Assembly (NCBI RefSeq): GCF_001742185.1
Contig: NZ_CP015750.1
Location: 1,488,001-1,552,000, forward strand
Direction of reading: 5' to 3'
Origin: Pectobacterium wasabiae CFBP 3304
GTDB lineage: Bacteria > Pseudomonadota > Gammaproteobacteria > Enterobacterales > Enterobacteriaceae
Length of the DNA: 64,000 bases
Notes under the pieces: model-generated
Database searches by the model: none
What the model saw: the letters and a program-made list of their open reading frames with translations, nothing else
Told to the model about the DNA's origin: nothing
Program-made: the position numbers and the translations under genes
Shown here: positions 42,601 through 52,076 of the stretch, piece by piece
Layout: every line of letters starts with the position of its first letter
Numbering within the stretch: position 1 is the first letter of the stretch

Positions 42601-42845
42601 GCGGCATGGACGCCGCGAAAGCCTGTGACGCGCCGGGAGCGCGTCACAGGCGGTTCAGGTAGCGGGCATGAACACCGAAGGTACCGCAAAGCGGCGACAC
42701 CATTTTGCAACGCAAAATGGAACAACGCTTGCGTTGGCCCGCAGGGTGACCCCAGAGGGGGCATAATTCCCCGCGAAAAGCCGGGGGTCACGGGGCGGCG
42801 GCGATTGAGCCGCACCGTGTCGGGCGCATGCGACAATGGTTGCAG
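42601..42845. repeat. Palindrome-rich repeat element (about eight successive hairpins)
   Basis: Successive dyads are GCGGC/GCCGC (42601-42616), a 13-bp stem GCCTGTGACGCGC/GCGCGTCACAGGC (42621-42651), CCATTTTGC-AAC-GCAAAATGG (42700-42720) and CAACGC-TT-GCGTTG (42723-42736). GCCC-GCA-GGGT (42737-42747) follows, then GTGACCCC...GGGGTCAC enclosing GGGG...CCCC, then GCGGC/GCCGC and TGTCG/CGACA. It is GC-rich between AT-rich flanks. The ORFs that cross it are artefacts of the palindromes. Its middle resembles the four-hairpin element in the symE relics. Confidence 0.75.
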
Positions 42846-42931
42846 AAAACCACGAGAGCAAACGCGCACGAAACATTACATAACACTAACAGAGTGCCTA
42901 ACTACAGGCTTCCTCAGCCAAGCGTGGCTGA

Positions 42932-43888
42932 CTATAGCCGTACCCCCATCAGCGTTAAAATCAACGGCGTGGTTAACGCCGCCATCGCCGTTGATAACAG
43001 CAGGCTTGACGCCACCGGGCCGCCCAGTACATCGAACTGACGTGACATCAGATAGACGTTGACACCCACCGCCATCGACCCCAACAGCACGACCGCGCGC
43101 GTCTCCATCTCCGGCAGGCCCAGCGCGACCGCAATCCCCCAGATCACCAGCGGCTGGACCAACAGCTTGATGGTACAAATCGCCGTACTAATCTGCCAAC
43201 CGTCACGCACGCGGTATTCTGCCAGACCCATCCCCAGCGCCACCAAAGACAGCGGCGCGGCAATCTGCCCCAGCATGGCAAGCGGCTGGTCAACATACGA
43301 CGGCAGCGGCAAGCCCGTCAGGCTGAATACCGTCCCGGACAGGATGCCGATAATCAGCGGGTTCTTCAGCACGCCCAGCGCGGTTTTGGTGAATCCCTGT
43401 AGCGATAGCGCACCGTTACGCGCCCATTCCACCGACACCGTCACCAGCGTCCACAGAATAAGTCCGTTAAACACCACGACCAGCGCCACAGACGGAATCG
43501 CCTCTTCACCCAGCATCAGCGTGGCAATCGGCAGCCCCAGCATTACGTTGTTGGAGAAGATGCCGCTCAGCGCAAAAAGCGAGCCGGATACGCCATCGAG
43601 ATGAAAGATTTTGCGCGCCACGATGCGGCCGAGGACAAACACCAACAGGCAGCCGCCGAAAAAGGCGATCAGTAGTCGGGCATCGACCACCGGACGTTTG
43701 GAGAAATCCGACATCAGACGAAACAGCATCGCGGGCATTGCCACGGAGAAAACAAAGCGCGTCATGCCATCGGTGACGGTGGTCGGCCATTTGCCGTAGC
43801 GAATCAGGCTATAGCCGAGCGCGATCAGAACAAAAAGGGGTAACGACAGAAAAATCTGGTGCCAAAGCGAAACAATAAATGCGGGCAT
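42932..43888 (-). CDS. AEC (auxin efflux carrier) family transporter
   Basis: A 318-residue inner-membrane protein with about ten hydrophobic helices in the two-halves AEC arrangement. Examples are LFVLIALGYSLIRYGKWPTT, GIFSNNVMLGLPIATLMLGE, GVLKNPLIIGILSGTVFSLT and the conserved late segment VQPLVIWGIAVALGLPEMET. AEC proteins export organic acids or amino-acid-like compounds; the substrate cannot be told. AAGGA lies upstream of the ATG. It stands alone between the repeat and the ugp operon. Confidence 0.88.
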   Translation of the reverse strand: MPAFIVSLWHQIFLSLPLFVLIALGYSLIRYGKWPTTVTDGMTRFVFSVAMPAMLFRLMSDFSKRPVVDARLLIAFFGGCLLVFVLGRIVARKIFHLDGVSGSLFALSGIFSNNVMLGLPIATLMLGEEAIPSVALVVVFNGLILWTLVTVSVEWARNGALSLQGFTKTALGVLKNPLIIGILSGTVFSLTGLPLPSYVDQPLAMLGQIAAPLSLVALGMGLAEYRVRDGWQISTAICTIKLLVQPLVIWGIAVALGLPEMETRAVVLLGSMAVGVNVYLMSRQFDVLGGPVASSLLLSTAMAALTTPLILTLMGVRL

Positions 43889-44003
43889 GAAGCCACTTCC
43901 TTATTACCGGCACCGAGTCAGAAAGAAGGTCCCCGCATTATATTTTCTTGCAGCAATATCAACATCGCCGCAGCTTGAAGTATGACGGGTATAAAGGCAG
44001 ACC

Positions 44004-44752
44004 TCAGCCGGTCGCGAAGTGTGCCCCGATTAAATCTATCCGGTCAGTACAGATGCAGTCAACGCCCCAATCCAGCAAAATTTGCGCACGATCGGTTTGG
44101 TTAACGGTATAAACCAGAATACGCAAACCCGCCGTTTTCAGATCCACGACACGTTCTGCCGTCAGCAGTTTGTGATTCAGGTGGATGGACACGCACTCCA
44201 GACGCTGCGTTAATGCCAGCCAGTCCTCTTCCCACTCATCCAGCAGCAACCCACGCGGTAGTTCTGGTACGGCCTGCTGCGCCGCTTCCAGAGCGTCGAT
44301 AGAGAACGATGACAGCAGCGGTGCGACCGGATGATCGGCCCATAACTGGCGTGCCGCCAGCGCAATCACGCGCCCCGTTTCGGTTTCATATCCGGTGGTG
44401 GGTTTAATCTCGATATTGGCCGCCATGCCGTACTGCATACAGCGTTTTGCCACTTCCGATAGCAACGGTAGACGCTCGCCGACAAATCTATGGCCGTACC
44501 AGCCGCCGACATCCAAACCGATCAGTTTATCCCACGGCAGTTCACCGGCGATCCCCAGCCGTTGCTGGTGCGCTCAAGCGTGTCGTCGTGTAAGAGGAAA
44601 ATCTGGCCGTCCTGCGACAGCTTGGCATCAAATTCGATCATCTTGTGACCGAGGCTAGCGCCGACATCAATCGCCGCCAGCGTATTTTCCGGTGCCAGTG
44701 AACCGCCACCGCGATGGGCGACAATCGCTGGGTAAGGCCAACGTGTTTCCAT
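44004..44752 (-). pseudogene. ugpQ: Glycerophosphodiester phosphodiesterase UgpQ, frameshifted
   Basis: UgpQ hydrolyses imported glycerophosphodiesters to glycerol 3-phosphate. The N-terminal part ([47 protein letters not shown]) matches E. coli closely, with catalytic HRG and FDxxxSxD motifs. The frame then breaks into SPVNCRGIN and a stop. The other frame continues [20 protein letters not shown] to the normal C-terminus ([17 protein letters not shown]). Restoring one C to the run of four at 44553-44556 (G on the coding strand) rejoins them. It is either a true frameshift or a homopolymer sequencing error. The start overlaps the ugpC stop (TAATG). Confidence 0.9.
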
Positions 44753-45825
44753 TATTCCATCCGTAATCCGCTTTGCGAATCAAACAGGTGCCATGATGAC
44801 GACGGCAAATGCAGCCAGAGCGTCGAACCGATGGCGGGACAGTGTTCATAAGAAAGCCGCACGATCACATTCTGCCCGCCCCACTTGCCGTGCGCTAAGT
44901 TGTCCGCCCCCAGCAGTTCGAGCGTTGAAACCTGTAACGGGATACCACCGGTTTCGCGCGTCGCCAGTTGAATATGCTCTGGTCGAACCCCCAGCGTCAA
45001 TGCCTTACCGCGCCACTGCGGCTTCGGTTCAGGCAGCGCCAGCACGAGGTCTTCACCGATTTCAAAGCGGCAGCCGTCATCGCTAATGCGCCCCGACCAC
45101 AGGTTCATAGCCGGTGAACCAATAAAGCTAGCCACAAACAGCGACGCCGGACGGCGGTAAATATCAGACGGTGCGCCGATTTGCTCGGCGATGCCTTTGT
45201 TCATCACAATCACACGCTGTGCCAGCGTCATCGCCTCGACCTGATCGTGCGTGACGTACAGGCTGGTGGTTTTCAGGCGCTGGTGTAGTTGCTGCAATTC
45301 CAGCCGCATCTGTACGCGCAGTTTGGCATCGAGATTCGACAACGGTTCGTCGAACAGGAACACCGCGGGTTCACGCACAATCGCCCGTCCCATTGCCACA
45401 CGCTGACGCTGCCCGCCCGATAGCTCACGCGGTTTGCGTTGCAGCAGCGGCATCAGTTCCAGAATACGCGCCGCATCTTCTACACGCTCACGAATTTGCA
45501 CCTTACCGAAGCCGCGAATTTTCAGGCCGTAAGCCATATTGTCGAACACGTTCATGTGCGGATAAAGCGCATAGTTCTGGAATACCATCGCAATACCGCG
45601 ATCTTTCGGCTCCAGATCGGTGACCCGCTGGTTATCAATGTAGATATCGCCGCTGGTGGTACGTTCGAGGCCTGCCACCATACGCAGCAGCGTCGATTTA
45701 CCACAGCCCGATGGCCCGACCATCACCACGAATTCGCCGTCCGCGACGTCCAGATCGATAGGTTGAATAATCTGTGTTTTGCCATCGTAAGACTTGGTGA
45801 CGGCCTGAAGTTTTAAACATGCCAT
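44752..45825 (-). CDS. ugpC: sn-glycerol-3-phosphate ABC transporter ATPase UgpC
   Basis: A 357-residue MalK-type ATPase energising UgpAE. Walker [11 protein letters not shown]-loop [10 protein letters not shown], signature [14 protein letters not shown], Walker [14 protein letters not shown] and switch His in VTHDQ are all present, followed by a TOBE-type C-terminal domain ([13 protein letters not shown]). The ATG at 45825 gives the E. coli length; a 17-codon upstream extension overlaps ugpE and is rejected. Confidence 0.96.
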   Translation of the reverse strand: MACLKLQAVTKSYDGKTQIIQPIDLDVADGEFVVMVGPSGCGKSTLLRMVAGLERTTSGDIYIDNQRVTDLEPKDRGIAMVFQNYALYPHMNVFDNMAYGLKIRGFGKVQIRERVEDAARILELMPLLQRKPRELSGGQRQRVAMGRAIVREPAVFLFDEPLSNLDAKLRVQMRLELQQLHQRLKTTSLYVTHDQVEAMTLAQRVIVMNKGIAEQIGAPSDIYRRPASLFVASFIGSPAMNLWSGRISDDGCRFEIGEDLVLALPEPKPQWRGKALTLGVRPEHIQLATRETGGIPLQVSTLELLGADNLAHGKWGGQNVIVRLSYEHCPAIGSTLWLHLPSSSWHLFDSQSGLRME

Positions 45826-45850
45826 AAGCGTTTCCGAAATTCGTCTTGAT

Positions 45851-46696
45851 TTATTTTTCGCTGTCGACCAGACCACGAACGAACCAGCGCTGCATCAGTA
45901 GCACCACCAGCAACGGAGGCAGCATAGTCAGCAGCATTGCGGCCATCACCTGATTCCACTGGGTCGCGCCATCGCCGGAAGCAATCATGCTTTTAATCCC
46001 GGCAACCGCAGTGCCCAGATTGGCATCGCTGACGATCAGCAGCGGCCACAGGTACTGGTTCCAGCCGTAGATGAACGTGATCACAAACAGCGCCGCCAGG
46101 TTGGTCTTCGACAGCGGTAACACCATGTCGAAGAAGAAACGCATCGGGCTCGCGCCATCGATACGCGCCGCTTCCATCAGCTCATCCGGCAACGTCATAA
46201 AGAACTGACGGAACAGAAAGGTTGCGGTCGCCGACGCCATCAGCGGCAACGTTAAGCCAGTGTAACTGTCCATCATGTCCAGCCGCGCGATCACTTCCAC
46301 GGTCGGAAAAATACGCACTTCCACCGGCAGCATCAGCGTCAGGAAAATCATCCAGAAGAACAGGTTGCGCAGTGGAAAACGAAAATAGACGATGGCGTAA
46401 GCGGATAGGATCGATACGGTAATTTTGCCTACCGTGATCGCCAGCGCCATCACGAAACTATTGAGCAGCATTAGCCCGAACGGTGTGGTGTTGTTGCCTG
46501 CACCGTGCAGCCAGATATCACGCAGGTTTTCCCACAGGTGTGAACCGGGGATGAGCGTCATCGGTGCCTGAAAGACTTCCTGATTATCCAGCGTGGCGGC
46601 CACAAATCCTACGTACAGCGGAAACAGTACGGCGAGAATGCCGACGATCAGCATGACGTGACTGAAAACAGTTAACCCGCGGCGATTCTCAATCAT
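45851..46696 (-). CDS. ugpE: Glycerol-3-phosphate ABC transporter permease UgpE
   Basis: A 281-residue inner-membrane permease with six helices. The ABC coupling motif [20 protein letters not shown] contacts Ugp[21 protein letters not shown] begins the protein. Length and order are as in E. coli, 30 bp after ugpA. Confidence 0.96.
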   Translation of the reverse strand: MIENRRGLTVFSHVMLIVGILAVLFPLYVGFVAATLDNQEVFQAPMTLIPGSHLWENLRDIWLHGAGNNTTPFGLMLLNSFVMALAITVGKITVSILSAYAIVYFRFPLRNLFFWMIFLTLMLPVEVRIFPTVEVIARLDMMDSYTGLTLPLMASATATFLFRQFFMTLPDELMEAARIDGASPMRFFFDMVLPLSKTNLAALFVITFIYGWNQYLWPLLIVSDANLGTAVAGIKSMIASGDGATQWNQVMAAMLLTMLPPLLVVLLMQRWFVRGLVDSEK

Positions 46697-46726
46697 TGGC
46701 CGTAGACCTTAATAAATAGCGTACCT

Positions 46727-47614
46727 TCATTGGTAGTTCACCTTCCGTTCCACAAAACGGAACTGAATAACGGTCAGTCCGATAACCAGCAGCATCAGTA
46801 TCACCGACTGCGCCGCCGAGCTGGACAGATCCAACCCTGCAAAACCTTCGCGATAAATCTTGTAGATCAGCGTAGTTGTCGACTGCACCGGCCCGCCGGC
46901 CGTCGCGGCATCGATAATCGGGAAGGTATCGAAAAAGGCGTACACCAGATTGACCACCAGCAGGAAGAAGCTCACCGGTGAGATCATCGGCAGCACCAAA
47001 TTGAAGAACCGCCGTACCGGCCCAGCGCCATCAATCGCGCCCGCTTCGACCAGCGAACGGGGGATCGACTGCAACGCAGCAAGGAAGAACAGGAAGTTAT
47101 AGCTAATCTGTTTCCACACCGATGCCAGTACCACCAAAAACATCGCCTGTCCGCTGTTCTGCGCGTGATTCCACGTATAGCCAAGCAGCCCAAGAAAATG
47201 GGTGATCAGCCCCAGACCGGGGTTAAACAGAAACATCCACAGCACGGCGGCGACGGCAGGTGCCACGGCATAAGGCAGAATAATCAAGGTCTGATACAGG
47301 CGGCTGGCACGGATTACATAGTCCACCAGCGCGGCCAGAAAGAGTGAAATCAGCATGCCAAACCCGGCGACCAGAAAACTGAATATCAACGTGGTATAAA
47401 ACGAATCGAGGTAGTAAGGGTTATTGAATAACTGCCTGAAGTTTTCCATGCCGACGAATTCGCTGGATAGCCCAAACGGGTCCAGATTCTGCACCGAATA
47501 CCACAGCGCCTGACCAGCAGGCCAGATAAAGAAAATCACGGTAATCAGCAGTTGAGGCAACACCAGCACATAGGGCAACCAACTACTGCGAAAAACGGGG
47601 CGGGATGATGTCAT
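46727..47614 (-). CDS. ugpA: Glycerol-3-phosphate ABC transporter permease UgpA
   Basis: A 295-residue permease, start [20 protein letters not shown] at 47614, giving the E. coli length. An in-frame ATG four codons earlier exists. The EAA loop [20 protein letters not shown] and [17 protein letters not shown] are highly conserved. It forms the channel with UgpE. Confidence 0.95.
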   Translation of the reverse strand: MTSSRPVFRSSWLPYVLVLPQLLITVIFFIWPAGQALWYSVQNLDPFGLSSEFVGMENFRQLFNNPYYLDSFYTTLIFSFLVAGFGMLISLFLAALVDYVIRASRLYQTLIILPYAVAPAVAAVLWMFLFNPGLGLITHFLGLLGYTWNHAQNSGQAMFLVVLASVWKQISYNFLFFLAALQSIPRSLVEAGAIDGAGPVRRFFNLVLPMISPVSFFLLVVNLVYAFFDTFPIIDAATAGGPVQSTTTLIYKIYREGFAGLDLSSSAAQSVILMLLVIGLTVIQFRFVERKVNYQ

Positions 47615-47628
47615 GCGGCAACTCATTG

Positions 47629-47662
47629 CAAAAAAAAAGAAACAGGCCGATTCCCTTCGGCC
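47629..47662 (-). terminator. Intercistronic terminator/attenuator between ugpB and ugpA
   Basis: On the minus strand GGCCGA-AGGGAA-TCGGCC is followed by TGTTTC and nine T (A-run at 47630-47638). It is placed in the 71-bp ugpB-ugpA gap. It would lower expression of the permease genes relative to the periplasmic binding protein. Confidence 0.65.
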
Positions 47663-47685
47663 CGATATTACTCAACAACAGCGCA

Positions 47686-49020
47686 TTACTTCGTTGACTG
47701 CTCGAAGCGACGCAGCAGCGCGTTACCGCGTTCTACCGCGCTATCCAACGCCTGTTGTGGCGTCTTCTTACCTGTCCATACGCTTTCTAATTCTTCATCC
47801 ACAACGGTACGGATTTGCGGCATATTGCCCAAACGCAGACCTTTGGTGAACGACAACGGTGGCTTGTTCAGCATCTGACGGGTAGCGATATCCGCACCGG
47901 GGTTTTTCTCATAGAAGCCCTGCTTCTGCGTCAGCTCATATGCCGCAGTGGTGATCGGCAGGTAGCCGGTTTTCTGGTGCCATTCAGCCGCATTTTCCGG
48001 TTTCGCCAGGAATTGCATAAACTCAGCGACGCCTTTGTAGGTTGCGGCATCTTTGCCGCCCATCACCCACAGGCTTGCTCCACCGATAATGGCATTCTGC
48101 GGCGCGCCTTTCGCGTCGGCGTCATACGGCATCATGCCGACGCCATAATTGAACTTGGCATGCTCGCGGATGTTCGCCAGCGAACCAGAAGACGCGGTCG
48201 TCATCGCACATTCGCCGTTATAGAACTTCTCGGTCGGCTCATCCTTGCGCCCGAAATAGGTGAAATCACCCTTCTTGTTCATGTCCTGCAACAGTTGGAT
48301 GTGTTTGACCTGCGTGGGTTTGTTGAATTCCAGTACCGCATCGGTGCCATCAAAACCGTTATTTTTGGTCGCCACGGGCAGGCCGTTCCAGGCACTGAAG
48401 TTTTCAATCTGAATCCAGCCCTGCCAGCCGCTGGCGTAGCCGCACTTCATTCCGGCTGCGCGCAATTTGGCGGTGTAGTCAGCCATTTGCTGCCAGGTTT
48501 TCGGTGGCTGTTCTGGATCTAAACCGGCTTTCTTGAAGGCATCTTTGTTGTAGTACAGCACGGGGGTCGAGCTGTTAAACGGCTGCGACAGCAGGTGGCC
48601 ACTCTTCGCATCGGTGTAATAACCGGAGACAGTCGGTACAAACACCGACTCATCGAAATTAATGCCAGCGTCTTTGAACACGTCATAGACGGGCTTGATG
48701 GCTTTACTTGCCATCATGGTGGCAGTACCGACTTCATAGACCTGCAAAATAGCGGGCGCATTCCCCGCGCGGTAGGCTGCAATCCCGGCTGCCAGGTTCT
48801 GTTCGTAGTTGCCTTTATAGACCGGTACAATTTTTACGTCGGTGTGTTCTTTATTAAAACGGTCAGCCAGAGAATTCACTTCTTTCCCTAACTCGCCTTC
48901 CATGGAGTGCCAAAAAGAAATGTCTGTCGCGGCCTGCGCACCAGCGCTCATCAGCGCAAATGCCACACACGCCGCTGCGGTGCGAATAGCATGTGTTTTA
49001 CGAATTGTGTTGTTGAACAT
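47686..49020 (-). CDS. ugpB: Glycerol-3-phosphate periplasmic binding protein UgpB
   Basis: A 444-residue solute-binding protein with a signal peptide ending [11 protein letters not shown], cleaved before ATDISFW. The mature protein matches UgpB throughout ([60 protein letters not shown]). It binds sn-glycerol 3-phosphate and glycerophosphodiesters. GGAGA lies 6 bases before the ATG at 49020; an earlier in-frame ATG is unlikely. It is the first gene of the operon, with Pho boxes upstream. Confidence 0.96.
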   Translation of the reverse strand: MFNNTIRKTHAIRTAAACVAFALMSAGAQAATDISFWHSMEGELGKEVNSLADRFNKEHTDVKIVPVYKGNYEQNLAAGIAAYRAGNAPAILQVYEVGTATMMASKAIKPVYDVFKDAGINFDESVFVPTVSGYYTDAKSGHLLSQPFNSSTPVLYYNKDAFKKAGLDPEQPPKTWQQMADYTAKLRAAGMKCGYASGWQGWIQIENFSAWNGLPVATKNNGFDGTDAVLEFNKPTQVKHIQLLQDMNKKGDFTYFGRKDEPTEKFYNGECAMTTASSGSLANIREHAKFNYGVGMMPYDADAKGAPQNAIIGGASLWVMGGKDAATYKGVAEFMQFLAKPENAAEWHQKTGYLPITTAAYELTQKQGFYEKNPGADIATRQMLNKPPLSFTKGLRLGNMPQIRTVVDEELESVWTGKKTPQQALDSAVERGNALLRRFEQSTK

Positions 49021-49081
49021 GCCTGTCTCCTGCAATCAATTAAATGCGCCATCATCACGGCGTTTTTTATGCGAAGGTAAA

Positions 49082-49136
49082 CATGACATGGCCGCATGAC
49101 AGAAAAATAACTGGAAGGTGACGGGAAAATGACAAG
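49082..49136 (-). promoter_or_regulatory. Five tandem 11-bp PhoB repeats (Pho boxes) upstream of ugpB
   Basis: On the minus strand, in 11-bp register: CTTGTCATTTT, CCCGTCACCTT, CCAGTTATTTT, TCTGTCATGCG and GCCATGTCATG. These fit the PhoB direct-repeat unit CTGTCATNNNN. They indicate induction by phosphate starvation, as for ugpB in E. coli. Confidence 0.82.
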
Positions 49137-49153
49137 GGAAGTGCTCCCCCCTT

Positions 49154-49804
49154 ATGGGGCTTATCCCTGATTTGGTCGCAGAAGGTGAAGTAACTCAAGC
49201 CATATCAAGCCGGTCAACCGTTAATTCGGTCATCATGCTGATAGGCCCCGTCATTGCGGCCTCCATTATTTCTTTCTCTTCAGCAGGTGTAGCGCTCTAT
49301 CTCTCTGCAATAATGCTCGGATTATCATGTATTGCCTTTATCATTTTATTAGCAAAATCGGGTACAGATCCCGTTTCTGCGGGTGAAAAAGAGACATGGT
49401 TTGTAAAAACGAGAGGAGCCTTAACGGCAATTTACCGCGTCAAATCAGAGCTGCATATCGCGTTAATTTCCGCGGTTATTAACTTCACTCTGCTCCCCTT
49501 CTTTTCAGTGACCATACCTTACTGGATTAATACAGAATTAAAGCTTTCGGCATCGTACTTGAGGGCATTTGAATTTTCATTCGCCTTAGGGTTAATCATG
49601 GGAAGTCTTTATTTAAATACACGCATTAGAGAAGCTCTGGGGCGTTTATATAATGTTGTTCTTGGTTTCGTTTTACTTGGCGGTAGCGTGATGGCAATTG
49701 CCATTACAAGTAATATCTATATTGCTTTAGCTTTCTTTTGTGGTGCTGCATTTATTTTTATCAATGTCAATCTCAGTACACTCCGCTCGCTCATGCTGGC
49801 CTAA
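49154..49804 (+). pseudogene. MFS transporter remnant, truncated at both ends
   Basis: The 216-residue ORF starts MGLIPDLVAEGEVTQAISSR, which in MFS_3/EntS-like exporters lies about 110 residues into the protein. It contains about six helices, a cytoplasmic loop and IALISAVINFTLLPFFSVTI. It stops after FIFINVNLSTLRSLMLA, where some 100 residues should follow. The upstream frame closes at the ugpB Pho boxes. Both truncations point to a decayed gene rather than a half-size transporter. Substrate is unknown. Confidence 0.65.
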
Positions 49805-50128
49805 CGCTTATCGGTGAACTCGACGAGCAATGGAATTTTGTCAGCAGCCACGAAAAACCGCTGACACTCTGCAGTTTTCCTCTTTATGCCAAAAAATACG
49901 CCCGTTTTACTCGTATATTCCACATCTGCCTATCCATGCGTTGTCTTTATAATGTGTTCATGGCAAGGGACAACACGCTCTCCTGCCAGGCAAGTCTGCA
50001 ACACATACACTATGTCATCAAAAGTGCATGTCATCAGAAATACGCCCTATTCCTGACCTATCGTAGATAGCAGCCCAATCCATGAGGCTAAACCTGTATC
50101 AATCGATGAAAAATAATAAAGGAACACT
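49805..50128. other. Intergenic region before the first chemoreceptor gene
   Basis: About 320 bp with no convincing gene. A TATAAT hexamer occurs near 49950 without a good -35. I could not find a clear sigma-28 site for the chemoreceptor at 50129. Confidence 0.4.
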
Positions 50129-51808
50129 ATGAATTTTTTAGCAAAAATGAAGCTTGGCACCATGCTAGGTATGGGCTTCGCCTCTGTCATTATCATCGGT
50201 CTGATGGTCGCCGTTCTGGGGCGCGTACACCTCGCTAATCTGGGTAAAGATATTGAATCGCTCTCTGAAAAAAATTTGGCCAACCTGCTTCTTATTCAGG
50301 ACACCAAAGGTGGTTTTGAGGTTGTCGCCCGAGTAGTCCGTAATATCGGTCTCTCACAAGACAGCGCCCGCATCCAGGAAGAAAAACGCCTTTTTGATCA
50401 GCAAATTACCCGCAATAATGAAGCGTTGGCGAAAGTCTATAAACAGCTTGCCGAACCGGAGGCTCGTGACCTGCTGGAACAACTCACACAGGCACGGCCG
50501 GTTTATCTGAAAGCGGTGAATAAGGCCATTACATTAAGCCTCTCTGGCGTACCCGAAGAAAAAGTGCAGGCAGCATTAGTCATGGTCAATGAAATGCCAC
50601 CCGCACAGGCGTCCGTTTTCGCGGCTCTGGACGGACTAACAGCGTTGCAGAAAGAGAAAACGATGAAAACGGCGACCAACGCCATGCATAAAGCCAAGGA
50701 CGATGGAAATATGCTGCTGCTGTTCGCTGCATTCGCGGTATTCATCGGGATTTTTATCTCTATTCTGATCACCCGCACGATAAAGAATCTGCTGGGTGGC
50801 GAAGTGACTTACGCCGCACAGATCGCTCAGGCGGTTGCGCAGGGAAATCTGGCTGTCGCGGTCAATCTCCATCCCGGAGACGATCGCAGCGTACTAGCAG
50901 CAATGGATGGTATGCGTAAAAGCCTGAGCAGTATCGTTGAACAAGTGCGTGAGAGCAGTGAATCCATCGCGACGGGTGCCAGCCAGATCGCCGCAGGCAG
51001 CACCGATCTCAGCCAGCGCACGGAAGAACAGGCGGCCAACCTGCAACAAACTGCCGCCTCAATGGAAGAGATGAGTCAAACGGTACGCCAGAATTCGGAT
51101 ACGGTGCGTAGCGCCGCTCAACTGGCGCAGGCCGCCAGCAACACTGCCGCTAAAGGCGGTGAAGCCGTCAGCAATATTGTTGTTACCATGCAAGAAATCA
51201 CCAGCAGCTCACAAAAAATTGGCGACATCATCAGCGTCATTGATGGCATTGCTTTCCAGACCAATATTCTGGCGCTCAACGCCGCGGTAGAAGCCGCACG
51301 CGCGGGCGAGCAAGGGCGTGGTTTTGCCGTGGTAGCAGGCGAAGTGCGATCGCTGGCACAGCGCTCCGCCACTGCTGCCAAAGAGATTAAAGAACTGATT
51401 GGCCACAGCGTCGAGAAAGTTGAAACGGGTTCTGCTCTGGTCAGCGATGCAGGAACAACGATCGAAGAGTTAGTGCGTCAAGCCCGTCACGTTGCCGACT
51501 TGATCAACGAAATTGGTGTCACCACGCAGGAACAAGAGTCCGGTGTCTCACAGATTCATGATGCCGTTAACCAGCTCGATCAGGTGACGCAACAGAACGC
51601 CGCGCTCGTTGAGCAATCCGCATCCGCGGCCGATAGCCTGAGCGATCAAGCGGCTCATCTGGTAGAGCTGATGAGAGTCTTCATCGTTGAAGGTGGACAG
51701 TCTCAGCGTAGTGCGCCCGCGTTGAAAAGGCCCAGTAGCGCGAAGCTTTCCCTGACGAACCATAAAAGCAGTACGGGAAACCACAGTCAAAATTGGGAAC
51801 AGTTCTAA
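50129..51808 (+). CDS. Methyl-accepting chemotaxis protein 1 (4HB ligand domain)
   Basis: A 559-residue transmembrane chemoreceptor: TM1 at ~13-32 ([20 protein letters not shown]), a four-helix-bundle periplasmic domain, TM2 at ~197-216 ([20 protein letters not shown]), HAMP, and a signalling domain with the conserved hairpin [40 protein letters not shown]. It ends NWEQF, the CheR/CheB tether, so it is a full-length high-abundance-type receptor. The signalling domain is nearly identical to that of receptor 2. Ligand is unknown. AAAGGA precedes the ATG. Confidence 0.93.
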   Translation: MNFLAKMKLGTMLGMGFASVIIIGLMVAVLGRVHLANLGKDIESLSEKNLANLLLIQDTKGGFEVVARVVRNIGLSQDSARIQEEKRLFDQQITRNNEALAKVYKQLAEPEARDLLEQLTQARPVYLKAVNKAITLSLSGVPEEKVQAALVMVNEMPPAQASVFAALDGLTALQKEKTMKTATNAMHKAKDDGNMLLLFAAFAVFIGIFISILITRTIKNLLGGEVTYAAQIAQAVAQGNLAVAVNLHPGDDRSVLAAMDGMRKSLSSIVEQVRESSESIATGASQIAAGSTDLSQRTEEQAANLQQTAASMEEMSQTVRQNSDTVRSAAQLAQAASNTAAKGGEAVSNIVVTMQEITSSSQKIGDIISVIDGIAFQTNILALNAAVEAARAGEQGRGFAVVAGEVRSLAQRSATAAKEIKELIGHSVEKVETGSALVSDAGTTIEELVRQARHVADLINEIGVTTQEQESGVSQIHDAVNQLDQVTQQNAALVEQSASAADSLSDQAAHLVELMRVFIVEGGQSQRSAPALKRPSSAKLSLTNHKSSTGNHSQNWEQF

Positions 51809-51815
51809 TTACCCA

Positions 51816-51840
51816 CAGGGGGATGCCACGCATCCCCCTG
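51816..51840 (+). terminator. Terminator after chemoreceptor 1
   Basis: CAGGGGGATG-CCACG-CATCCCCCTG, a 10-bp perfect stem, followed by CTTATATTCTT. Confidence 0.75.
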
Positions 51841-51927
51841 CTTATATTCTTCCCCCTCCCGCCACACACAGCATTTTCCTTTTTTTCTCGTCATCGTGCG
51901 CCATGCCACAGCAGTAGGAATTAAAAT

Positions 51928-51954
51928 CAATGTTTTCCCCAAAAATGCCGATAT
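51928..51954 (+). promoter_or_regulatory. Sigma-28 (FliA) promoter for chemoreceptor 2
   Basis: CAATGTTT-N11-GCCGATAT against the consensus TAAAGTTT-N11-GCCGATAA: 6/8 and 7/8 matches with exact spacing, 122 bp upstream of the ATG at 52077. Confidence 0.7.
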
Positions 51955-52076
51955 TTCAGACTGAACGGGTCAGTTATTCACCTAGAGGATCGGGGCCGTG
52001 CCAGTACATTGCTTCTGGAGAACAAAGGAAACTCACGTAATAACAATAAATATTTTAAATAGATCATGAGGATAAC

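Noticed and set aside
42570..42869. 99-aa minus-strand ORF and overlapping frames over the 42.6-kb repeat
   Set aside because: Open frames in several phases result from GC-rich palindromes; no ribosome site or protein-like pattern.
49929..50128. Sigma-28 promoter for chemoreceptor 1
   Set aside because: No pair of boxes with 11-bp spacing was acceptable; only receptor 2 has a good site.
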